Below the pieces are notes generated by a model. That model did not search any database and was not told where the DNA came from. It saw only the letters and a list, made by a program, of their open reading frames with translations. Positions 37,756 through 45,381 of a stretch of DNA of 64,000 nucleotides are shown piece by piece. The position numbers were made by a program, and so were the translations under genes. The stretch lies in contig MWDI01000066.1 in NCBI GenBank assembly GCA_002070475.1, positions 62,001 through 126,000 on the forward strand, in the 5' to 3' direction. This DNA is from Firmicutes bacterium ADurb.Bin146 (GTDB lineage: Bacteria; Bacillota; Clostridia; DUPQ01). Positions within the stretch are counted from its first letter, which is position 1. Each line of letters opens with the position of its first letter.

Positions 37756-38679
37756 ATGTCAACATTGATAGCAGGTTTAATAATCTCAATTGCATTATTA
37801 GCCGTAATAATTTATTTTAACAGTAAGAAGGACAGTAACAGAAAATTCCGAGCGAACTGTGTTATAGCAGTACTGCCTCTCATTACTGCATTTTTTATAG
37901 CATCTATAGCAGTGATACCTGCAAACTCTGTAGGCGTTCAGTACAGCCCATTTACTGGCGTTAAAGAAGAAACGCTTCCTGAAGGATGGCATTTTAAAGG
38001 AGTATTTGATACTGTCTATGTCATTAGTACTGAAGTTCAAACCAGTAATCTTACCGGAATTACCGGACAGACAAAAGATAGTCAGTATGTAGAAATGATA
38101 ATAGATGTAAAATACAAAGTATCGCCAGAAAAAGCTTTCGAAGTATTCAAGCAGTACCGAACTTTACAGAATGTAGCTACCAGCCTTATTTCCCCTACAG
38201 TCCAAAGAAGTATTGAAGCTATTTCTACACAATATAACATAATTGAAGTATTGGGTGAAAAAAGAAATGAACTCTATCTTGGCATTGAAGAAGAGCTTAC
38301 AAAACGTTTTGCAGTAAATGGTATACAGTTCGTGTCCATTAACTTTGCAGATACCGATGCGGGATCAGAAATTGAAAAAGCCATCCAAGATGAAGCTATT
38401 GCTAAAAAACGTGTGGAAACTGCAGAACAGGAACGTTTGCGTGTTCAGATAGAAGCCCAGCAAAGAGTAATCGAAGCATCAGCAGACAAAGAAAAAGCAG
38501 AGATTGAGGCACAAATCAAGCTCATTGAAGCACAAGCGGAAGCCCAAGCCAATAGACTTATTGCTGAATCCATTACACCGGAACTATTAGAAAAGATGGA
38601 AATGGAAGCACGTTTAAAATGGGGCTGGGTAATTGTACAGGGTGGTTCTGTAATAACTGATATAAGGGAAACAGAATAA
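37756..38679 (+). CDS. SPFH/prohibitin-domain membrane protein
   Basis: 307 residues: two N-terminal hydrophobic helices (about 3-22 and 35-55), an SPFH/band-7 domain (about 57-215), then an Ala/Glu/Lys/Gln-rich coiled coil (about 215-280, KKRVETAEQERLRVQIEAQQ). Such proteins form large membrane rings or rafts. The pattern matches prohibitin-like proteins more than flotillins, which are longer. Start ATG 37756 has AAGGAG. It is monocistronic. Confidence 0.88.
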   Translation: MSTLIAGLIISIALLAVIIYFNSKKDSNRKFRANCVIAVLPLITAFFIASIAVIPANSVGVQYSPFTGVKEETLPEGWHFKGVFDTVYVISTEVQTSNLTGITGQTKDSQYVEMIIDVKYKVSPEKAFEVFKQYRTLQNVATSLISPTVQRSIEAISTQYNIIEVLGEKRNELYLGIEEELTKRFAVNGIQFVSINFADTDAGSEIEKAIQDEAIAKKRVETAEQERLRVQIEAQQRVIEASADKEKAEIEAQIKLIEAQAEAQANRLIAESITPELLEKMEMEARLKWGWVIVQGGSVITDIRETE

Positions 38680-38712
38680 TATATACATAACCTATAGAAT
38701 AATTAGTAATAT

Positions 38713-38762
38713 AAAAGAGTTGTCAAAAAATCGGTCCTACCGCTAAATGGCAGCTCTTTTTA
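38713..38762 (+). terminator. Terminator after the SPFH gene
   Basis: A 12-base-pair stem with two G-U pairs joins 38713-38724 (AAAAGAGTTGTC) to 38749-38760 (GGCAGCTCTTTT); a small CGGT/ACCG hairpin sits in the loop. Confidence 0.7.
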
Positions 38763-38775
38763 ATAAGAAAATATA

Positions 38776-39762
38776 TCAGAAACAGTCATATACCTTCTTT
38801 AAGCTGTTTAGAGTACTCTTGATCTCTTCCACCAAACTGTTTGGAGCTATGACTTCAGCTTTATCCTTAAACGTGAATAGCCATGAAATGAAAGTCGGGC
38901 TTATTGATACATCTAAAAAAGTTTTAAACCTGTTCTTATCTACAGGATATATTGTGATATTCAAACCGAACCGGTCAAATACCACATTTAATAGGGATAT
39001 ATCAAATATTATTTCTGCTTTTACAGGATCGCCTTTAAACATATTGAACATAGGTTTTGTGTATGACACAAGATCAAATTCCTCTTTCTTATCCATATCG
39101 ATTTTCTCTCTTAATATTTCTATGGATTCCATCTTATCAACTTTAAACTGTGTTATATTATATCTTTCATAATAACAGACAAGATAATAACATTCATCTT
39201 CCCATATAAGAGCATATGGGGATACCTTATATTTGCCTTTGACTCCCCTGTATACTTTGTTTTTATTTATATCATAATCAAAATAGCTGAAACGTATTCT
39301 GGCATTATTTGATATAGCTTCATTTATGCTGTCAATATTATAGTATACATTCTCATTCTTGCTTTTAACCTTACTGTATACCCCGGTATTTCTTATTAAT
39401 TCCTTCTTCTGGTGTCTTGATGCAAGATTGCATAATCCGTCAATTAACTCTTTAGTCTTTTTTTCAGTCAAAAATCTTGCTGAAACTAAAGCATCAATAA
39501 TAAGCTTTAGTTCCGGTATTTGGAACTCTCTTGAGCCCATATAGTATCCGTAAGTCTTGGATTTCACACCGACTATATCGCATCCGACTTCTCTTAGTAC
39601 CTTTATGTCATCATATATGCTTTTTCTTTCGGCATTAATACCCATAGATGATAACTGCTGTATGATTTCGTTTATAGTCATCACATGGTTTTCATCAGTT
39701 TTTTCATACAGCATCCTGAATACATGCAGTAATTTAGCTTTCTGAACAGTTGATTTAGGCAT
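38776..39762 (-). CDS. WYL-domain transcriptional regulator in the SOS operon
   Basis: 328 residues. The N-terminal HTH_11 includes MTINEIIQQLSSMGINAERKSIYDDI (in parts here: NEIIQQLSSMGI, ERKSIYDDIKVLREVG). A WYL-type domain follows (about 150-230: IRFSYFDYDINKNKVYRG, VSPYALIWEDECYYLVCYYE), then a C-terminal WCX-like region. WYL proteins sense ligands such as single-stranded DNA and often govern DNA repair or phage defence. It is 12 bases downstream of the SRAP gene with its own AAGGGGG site, so it probably belongs to the LexA-controlled operon. Confidence 0.88.
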   Translation of the reverse strand: MPKSTVQKAKLLHVFRMLYEKTDENHVMTINEIIQQLSSMGINAERKSIYDDIKVLREVGCDIVGVKSKTYGYYMGSREFQIPELKLIIDALVSARFLTEKKTKELIDGLCNLASRHQKKELIRNTGVYSKVKSKNENVYYNIDSINEAISNNARIRFSYFDYDINKNKVYRGVKGKYKVSPYALIWEDECYYLVCYYERYNITQFKVDKMESIEILREKIDMDKKEEFDLVSYTKPMFNMFKGDPVKAEIIFDISLLNVVFDRFGLNITIYPVDKNRFKTFLDVSISPTFISWLFTFKDKAEVIAPNSLVEEIKSTLNSLKKVYDCF

Positions 39763-39774
39763 TGCTTTTCCCCC

Positions 39775-40224
39775 TTAAGCTTTTTTATATAAATATTCCT
39801 CCTGCCTGCTACACAGCTTTTTTTCTTTCAGCCATGCTGGTATATCCTCTATTGATATTATAAATGGCATACGATAATGTATCGGAACAAATTCTTCATA
39901 AGCCTCTTTTGTTATTATTACAAATCTATCATCTTTGTAAACTCCAGCCATATGCATGATAGAACGGTCTGGTTTTGTAAACAGGTATTTTTTTTTGTCC
40001 TTATCCCACTCAAAATAACCTATTGCCGGTATTATGCAAGGCTTCATATATTTGAACATAGGAAGCTCATTAACCGTTTCACTCCTTGCATTAATCAGCG
40101 TCGTATTATTATATTTATTTACTACTCCCCATATCTTGTCCATCGTGCCCTGTATAGTTTCTATTTCTACAAGGTCCGAAGGAAATATTTCTCTTTCTTC
40201 CAAATTTAAGAATCTTCCGCACAT
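39775..40224 (-). CDS. Compact SRAP-family (HMCES/YedK) abasic-site protein
   Basis: SRAP proteins cross-link covalently to abasic sites in single-stranded DNA through Cys2. The start must be ATG 40224 so that MCGRF places Cys2 at the N-terminus; the longer frame would bury it. Active-site residues are all visible: Cys2, Asn45 (NARSE), Glu72 (GYFEW), His116 (HYRMP). At 149 residues it is shorter than the about 220 of E. coli YedK, with trimmed N-terminal and middle segments. It overlaps the 89-residue gene by 19 bases. Confidence 0.9.
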   Translation of the reverse strand: MCGRFLNLEEREIFPSDLVEIETIQGTMDKIWGVVNKYNNTTLINARSETVNELPMFKYMKPCIIPAIGYFEWDKDKKKYLFTKPDRSIMHMAGVYKDDRFVIITKEAYEEFVPIHYRMPFIISIEDIPAWLKEKKLCSRQEEYLYKKA

Positions 40225-40475
40225 GGCATCTTCCTTTCCACAAACCATTTGTCTTCCTCAAAAAATATATATGTCTGCATACCCATTATCTTACATAAGT
40301 ACCTAATTCCGCAACCCCCTGCTTTTAGGCTTGCCGCATTACGTATATCAAGTACCCTATCTACAGTATATACCTTGCCGTTTTCCCATTCTATATTAAC
40401 AGGTATCATTTGACCGTCTTTTTTGAATTTTACAGTAACATTCACATATTCTTTTATTCTTTTATCTTCTGTCAT
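40206..40475 (-). CDS. Small conserved-looking partner of Pol IV, function unknown
   Basis: 89 residues, predicted mostly beta. Blocks that look conserved are VTVKFKKDGQMIPVNIEWENG, given here in part as MIPVNIEWENGKVYTVDRV, then AGGCGIRYLCKI and FFEEDKWFVERK. I recall similar small proteins next to Y-family polymerases in other Firmicutes but cannot name the family; it is not obviously YolD. Its ATG overlaps the dinB stop (ATGA), so it is made with Pol IV. A clamp- or polymerase-binding accessory role is a guess. Confidence 0.75.
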   Translation of the reverse strand: MTEDKRIKEYVNVTVKFKKDGQMIPVNIEWENGKVYTVDRVLDIRNAASLKAGGCGIRYLCKIMGMQTYIFFEEDKWFVERKMPCAEDS

Positions 40476-41728
40476 CTTGCTTCTCCTGTATTAAAAGAAA
40501 CTTCCCGCATAAGCGCTTCCGTACTGTCTGATAAATCACCACACGATCTGGTATTCAAAAGAGCCGCTCTTTGAATAGCATATGGACCATATCTTTTTCT
40601 TATCGAATCTATGGAATATTCTAAATCCATAGCCTTAAATCTTTTATTTTCCTCCTTGAATATAGATATCTGTATAGGGCCTTTTGAACTTGCAAGATCT
40701 GTGACCCTTATTCCGAAACTTCGCACAGGCTTTTGAAAATACCAGTTTGCTTTTACAAGCTTTATGGCCCTATGGGCTATTTCCGTGGATATGTTGGTAT
40801 AATCAGAAAGTTGCCCCTGTCTTTCAAAACCTTCCAGATCACAATCCCTCATATATATCTGTACAGTCTTACCCTTAAGCCCGTGTTCTCTTAGTCTTCT
40901 TGCAACACTTTCGGCTAAAACAAAAGAAGTAATACGTATATCTTCGAGGGAGCAAAGATCTTTTGGAGGAGTGGTGCTGTTTCCTATGGACTTTATTATT
41001 GTTTCATGTTCTGTATTCTCCACTGGCGAATAATCATTACCCGTAGCATAGTCTTTAAGTATTGTCCCACATTTTCCCAGCTTGTCGTGTATAAATACGG
41101 CATCAGCATTTGCAAGATCGCCAATGGTATTTATATTCCAGTTGCTAAGCTTTTTCTTTGTTGCTCTTCCTACATATAGAAGTTCTCCTACATCAAGCGG
41201 CCACACCAGATCCTTGTAATTCTCACGGCTTATAACTGTAACCGCATCTGGTTTTTTCATATCAGACCCTAATTTTGAAAAAACCTTATTAAAACTGACT
41301 CCGATAGAAACGGTTATTCCTAACTCGAACTTTATACGTTTTCTTATCTGTTGGGCTATCTCATAGCCTTGTTCTATTGTCCTTCCAGGAAAAGAGATAT
41401 CTATCCATGCCTCATCCATTCCAAAAGGTTGCACTCTTTGAGAATATGAGCAGTATATCTCTCTGGCAAGATTACCAAATCTAAGATATCTGTCATAATG
41501 TGGAGGAACTACCACAAGATTGGCAGCCTTAAGCCTTGCTTGCCATACAGCTTCTCCTGTCTTTATGCCAACCTTCTTGGCCTGCTGATTTTTTGCAAGC
41601 ACTATCCCATGCCTATTCTCCACGCTGCCGCACACAGCTACTGGCAGGTCTCTTATAGCAGGATTATAAAGACACTCTACCGAAGCATAAAAACTATTTA
41701 AATCAGCATGCAAAATTATACTTTCCAT
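40472..41728 (-). CDS. dinB: Y-family DNA polymerase (Pol IV/DinB-like)
   Basis: Translesion polymerase of 418 residues. Start ATG 41728 (MESIILHADLNSFYASVE) has AGGGG; the frame extends upstream through the promoter, which is not coding. The metal-binding Asp lies in HADLNSFYASVE and the catalytic Asp-Glu in FGMDEAWIDISF. A helix-hairpin-helix (VGRATKKKLSNWNINTIGDLA) and a little-finger domain follow. The variant is nearer to the UvrX/UmuC-like group common on Firmicutes accessory operons. Controlled by the LexA box at 41761. Confidence 0.93.
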   Translation of the reverse strand: MESIILHADLNSFYASVECLYNPAIRDLPVAVCGSVENRHGIVLAKNQQAKKVGIKTGEAVWQARLKAANLVVVPPHYDRYLRFGNLAREIYCSYSQRVQPFGMDEAWIDISFPGRTIEQGYEIAQQIRKRIKFELGITVSIGVSFNKVFSKLGSDMKKPDAVTVISRENYKDLVWPLDVGELLYVGRATKKKLSNWNINTIGDLANADAVFIHDKLGKCGTILKDYATGNDYSPVENTEHETIIKSIGNSTTPPKDLCSLEDIRITSFVLAESVARRLREHGLKGKTVQIYMRDCDLEGFERQGQLSDYTNISTEIAHRAIKLVKANWYFQKPVRSFGIRVTDLASSKGPIQISIFKEENKRFKAMDLEYSIDSIRKRYGPYAIQRAALLNTRSCGDLSDSTEALMREVSFNTGEAR

Positions 41729-41749
41729 AATACCCCTATCTTCAGGTAT

Positions 41750-41778
41750 ATTGTATAATACGAACATATGTTTGTAAA
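41750..41778 (-). promoter_or_regulatory. SOS promoter of the dinB operon
   Basis: Leftward TTTACA -35 (41773-41778), a 17-base spacer and TACAAT -10 (41750-41755). The LexA box fills the spacer, the ideal place for repression. Confidence 0.75.
41761..41774 (-). promoter_or_regulatory. LexA (SOS) box
   Basis: CGAACATATGTTTG matches the Gram-positive CGAAC-N4-GTTCG operator with one mismatch. It is 33 bases upstream of dinB. Confidence 0.88.
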
Positions 41779-41814
41779 GTGCCTATTTATATATCAATGT
41801 ACGATATTAAGCCC

Positions 41815-42510
41815 TCATGTTTTATTCTTTTTTACAGTGATGTCCTTAAGACCATATTTAATTGCAGTTCTTTCAAATATCTTGATAAAACGATTTCCAA
41901 GAAGCAGGATTAAAAGAAGATTCGTGACAGCATGAAACACATCAAATATCAATGAAGCAGAGCTTGCTATTAGGAAAGCTTTGAATCCTGTCTCAGTAAT
42001 ATATCCTGACAGGACATAATACAGGTTCATTCCCCATCCGAATAAAAAGCCCCATATAAACCCGTAACCAAGCCTAAACCATAAATGTTCTTGTAAAGGT
42101 TTTTTAATAATTCCCGCCACAAACCCCATAAACCCCCATAAAAGCATTTGCCACAATGTCCATGGTCCATGGCCTAACAGCATATTTGATACGAGTGTCG
42201 TCAATGCGCCTGTCATAAATCCAAAAGAAGGACCGAATACCATTGCAGACATTATTACAATGAAAGAGGAAGGATTGACGCTGGGAACAGATGCAAAAAG
42301 TATCCTGCCTGCTGATGATACAGCTGTAAGTATAGCTAAAAGTACTATTTTTTCCGCGCTTACTTCTTTTCTTTCAAAAACATTAAATCCCATCAGCAGT
42401 ATCCCCAAAATTGCAAGTATCAAAGCTAAAGCCATGCTGCTGAAAGAAAACGCAATAGAGGTCGCAATAAGGACAAAGGAAATTATGAAAAAGTATGTCT
42501 GCTTTTTCAT
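41815..42510 (-). CDS. ECF transporter S component, probable cobalamin/corrinoid specificity
   Basis: Membrane substrate-binding unit of 231 residues with about seven hydrophobic segments. Characteristic stretches are AGRILFASVPSVNPSSFIV, VFGPSFGFMTGALTTLVSN and GHGPWTLWQMLLWGFMG. It resembles the CbrT-like group that has been linked to B12. It is the last gene of the riboswitch-controlled operon and its ATG overlaps the ATPase stop (ATGA). Corrinoid specificity rests on the riboswitch and the surface proteins of the operon. Confidence 0.82.
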   Translation of the reverse strand: MKKQTYFFIISFVLIATSIAFSFSSMALALILAILGILLMGFNVFERKEVSAEKIVLLAILTAVSSAGRILFASVPSVNPSSFIVIMSAMVFGPSFGFMTGALTTLVSNMLLGHGPWTLWQMLLWGFMGFVAGIIKKPLQEHLWFRLGYGFIWGFLFGWGMNLYYVLSGYITETGFKAFLIASSASLIFDVFHAVTNLLLILLLGNRFIKIFERTAIKYGLKDITVKKNKT

Positions 42511-44105
42511 TCTAATTTCCCTCCAAATGCATTTTCAATATCTTTATATAGAACATAGTCAGAATTAATTTTATTAAATGCTTTATTTACTGAGGTTGTG
42601 TAATATCTGTTATCTTTAAAAAAGCTTCGAGCATTCATTGAGTAAGCGATTTCCCCATTGAATAGCATCACGCAGCGGCTTGCATAGTTGGCTGCAAACT
42701 CTAAATCATGTGTTGCACAAACTACAGTAGCACCTGACTTTTTTAATAGTTTTGATATTACATTTTTTAAAGAAGGATCCATGCTTTTTGTAGGTTCATC
42801 TAATATTATAAAGTCAGGTTTTCTTAAAAGCATGCATGCAAGCACTGCTTTTTGCTGTTCACCTGCAGATAAGTCATACGGATGCTTATTAAGAATATCT
42901 TTAAGAGAAAGTTCCTCTGTTAAAGATATATAAAGATGTTCATCCATACCAATAAAAGACATCTGTTCATGTACTGTATCTTCAGTAAAAAATGAATTCA
43001 GATCCTGAGGCATATATTGTATCTTTTTATATAATGTTTTAACCTTCCCTATATGGGGTTTTAGTATCCCGCTTATTATCTTCAGTAAAGTTGATTTACC
43101 AGAACCATTACTTCCCATTATGCATAAGAACTCTTTTTTTTCTATATCCAAATTTAGATTCCTAATAGCATACTTTTCCTTGTCATATGCAAAAAACAGT
43201 TCCCTTATACTGACTATCTTATCCGAAAATTCATTTGAAGCAGATTTTTCACTTATTATCTGAACCTGTTTTGCTGAAGCATAATAATCCTTCACCATAA
43301 GCTTCAGTTCTTTTGGCGTTATGCATGCAGGTACTGTTTTATCAATAAGAAGAGAACACTTTGATACAACAGGTAGAAAATCCCTTCTTTTTATTTCCAC
43401 ACTCTCCCAAAGATTTTTCAGTACATCACGCGTGTATCCTTGGAAAACTATTTGAGAGTCTTCCATGTAAACAATCCTATCAGCAAGTGAAATAACATCA
43501 TCCGGTCTGTGTTCGGTCATAACAATGGTAATACCAAGTTCTTCATTAAGCCTTCTCAATACATCAGTAAATTCTAACGCTGAAATAGGATCCAGCTGGC
43601 CTATAGGTTCATCAAGCAGTAAAATATCAGGATGCACCATTAACTGTGAGCATAAAGAGACTATCTGTTTCTGGCCGCCTGAAAGAGTATCAGGGTGCCT
43701 GTTTAAAAGATCCTCTATGCCAAAGTAACTTACTGTTTCACTCATTCTTTTTTTCTGAGTATATGAATCATATGCAAGATTCTCCATTGTAAGTGCCAAA
43801 TCGCTTAGGACAGATGTTGTAACAAGCTGTGTTTCTGGATTGGAAAATACTATGGATATTTTTTTGCTGTCAATCTGATTTTCTATAACTCCTGAAGATA
43901 TACCATATGGAGCAGCTTCTTTTTTTAAGCTTCTTAGTAAAGTAGTCTTACCACATCCAGAAGGTCCCATAACAAGAAGTATCTCGCCTTCCCATATATC
44001 CAGATTTATATTCTTAAGTGCAACCTTATTCCTGGTTTTCCCTTGGATATAATTTTCATAAATGAATCCCATATCCTTTATGCTTATCAATGCTTTATGA
44101 GCCAT
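42507..44105 (-). CDS. Fused ECF transporter ATPase (EcfA-EcfA')
   Basis: 532 residues with two ABC domains in one chain. Domain 1 (about 1-240): [35 protein letters not shown]. Domain 2 (about 285-510): [38 protein letters not shown]. Walker and signature motifs are intact in both halves, so both can hydrolyse ATP. The fusion guarantees a dedicated heterodimer for this importer. It overlaps ecfT by 19 bases. Confidence 0.94.
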   Translation of the reverse strand: MAHKALISIKDMGFIYENYIQGKTRNKVALKNINLDIWEGEILLVMGPSGCGKTTLLRSLKKEAAPYGISSGVIENQIDSKKISIVFSNPETQLVTTSVLSDLALTMENLAYDSYTQKKRMSETVSYFGIEDLLNRHPDTLSGGQKQIVSLCSQLMVHPDILLLDEPIGQLDPISALEFTDVLRRLNEELGITIVMTEHRPDDVISLADRIVYMEDSQIVFQGYTRDVLKNLWESVEIKRRDFLPVVSKCSLLIDKTVPACITPKELKLMVKDYYASAKQVQIISEKSASNEFSDKIVSIRELFFAYDKEKYAIRNLNLDIEKKEFLCIMGSNGSGKSTLLKIISGILKPHIGKVKTLYKKIQYMPQDLNSFFTEDTVHEQMSFIGMDEHLYISLTEELSLKDILNKHPYDLSAGEQQKAVLACMLLRKPDFIILDEPTKSMDPSLKNVISKLLKKSGATVVCATHDLEFAANYASRCVMLFNGEIAYSMNARSFFKDNRYYTTSVNKAFNKINSDYVLYKDIENAFGGKLE

Positions 44106-44998
44106 ATCTTTGATAATCCTCTCTTTACAGATGTGATGCCTTCTGACACAAAAGGCAGATATATTACTAATACTGTAAACATATATAATATAAGCCCGAA
44201 GCCGTCCGGTAATGCACAGTCAGTTACTGGATAATATGAAAATCCTGTTTTACCAATTGCAGCTGCTATATAAATAAATAATGTGAAAGTTGCAAATATC
44301 GATAATAGAAGAATATCCCTTATAGTATATCGATACCTGGTATAGTGTACTTTTTTGGATGATCCATAGTTCTTCACTTTAAGACTTAATGCTGTATCCA
44401 TACCCTCTTCAAGAGTCCACGTTGTCAAAGCTTTTAAGTGCATGCCATATGACTGTATTTTTTCTTTGATTGTCTTTTCTTTTTTACTAGAATTTACTGA
44501 CTGTACTGCGGATAAATCAGTAGCTCTTTTTTTAAACAAAGGTATGTATCTTAAAGCCATATCAAATACAAACGATGTCTTTGGCAGAATATTTGAAAAA
44601 AGATAAAGAAATCGTGAACTGTCTAAAAGAGTGTTAAAGGATATGAATGCTGTCATAACAGACATTAACATAAGCATGTTATATATCCCATATACAAAGG
44701 CTTCTCTTGTTACAGGATTATATAGAAGATAAAACATAACTGTAGTGCCTTTATGGACAAGCAAGACATTAAGAATTAATACAACAGCTCCAATTGCTGA
44801 TATCCATTTCATAGATTTTAAAAATTTATCCATACCTGAGTAATATATTGCCAAAAAACAACAAGCAATAAATAAAGTAAGCATAAATAATGGATTTTTT
44901 AATATGAATATGCAGGAAAACAGAGCTGTATAGTACATAAACAGAGTAAAAGGGTGTGATATATAGAAAGGGCTTATCACTCTATTACGTATTCCCAT
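44087..44998 (-). CDS. ECF transporter T component
   Basis: 303-residue transmembrane coupling unit with about five to six helices. The long cytosolic region (about 150-215, RYIPLFKKRATDLSAVQSV and TWTLEEGMDTALSLKVKNYG) carries the coupling helices that dock on the ATPases; ALSLKVKNYG stands where the conserved A-x-R-G motif normally is. Start ATG 44998 has AAGGGG and overlaps the lipoprotein gene by 22 bases. Confidence 0.9.
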   Translation of the reverse strand: MGIRNRVISPFYISHPFTLFMYYTALFSCIFILKNPLFMLTLFIACCFLAIYYSGMDKFLKSMKWISAIGAVVLILNVLLVHKGTTVMFYLLYNPVTREAFVYGIYNMLMLMSVMTAFISFNTLLDSSRFLYLFSNILPKTSFVFDMALRYIPLFKKRATDLSAVQSVNSSKKEKTIKEKIQSYGMHLKALTTWTLEEGMDTALSLKVKNYGSSKKVHYTRYRYTIRDILLLSIFATFTLFIYIAAAIGKTGFSYYPVTDCALPDGFGLILYMFTVLVIYLPFVSEGITSVKRGLSKIWLIKH

Positions 44999-45381
44999 TT
45001 AATAATATCCCCTTCTTTTACTTCATAGACTCCGCTGCTTTTAGACGCGGATTCTGAATTCACATAAAAAACCCATCCGCTTGCAGGACCATAGTCAAAT
45101 TCGTATAAATCTGCAATACCTTCCACATATCTTGCTGCTCCGATTCCTCTAGATGATATCAGTAACTCATTATCCTTGCACGCTGTAAAAGTAATATCAA
45201 ATACTTTGGATCCTTTTTCCAACTTTACAGCATATTCAGACAAAATAATTCCTTTATCTGCATATGAAGCATCTATAGTTACATAAGCATACCCTTCCTG
45301 TGTATCACTATTTTTTACACACCCAGGTATAAAAGCAAGCATTAAGCATATTAAAATAATAAAAATTACAGTCCGCTTCAT
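44977..45381 (-). CDS. DUF4430 (transcobalamin beta-domain-like) lipoprotein
   Basis: 134 residues. The lipobox FIPGC puts the lipid-bearing Cys at residue 21. The remainder is one DUF4430 domain: YAYVTIDASYADKG, the variable middle, and the hallmark ASGWVFYVNSESAS followed by the end YEVKEGDIIKWEYV. DUF4430 is structurally related to the C-terminal (beta) domain of intrinsic factor and transcobalamin. It sits between the SLH proteins and the ECF genes, so it probably passes corrinoid from the wall to the S component. Confidence 0.85.
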   Translation of the reverse strand: MKRTVIFIILICLMLAFIPGCVKNSDTQEGYAYVTIDASYADKGIILSEYAVKLEKGSKVFDITFTACKDNELLISSRGIGAARYVEGIADLYEFDYGPASGWVFYVNSESASKSSGVYEVKEGDIIKWEYVIE

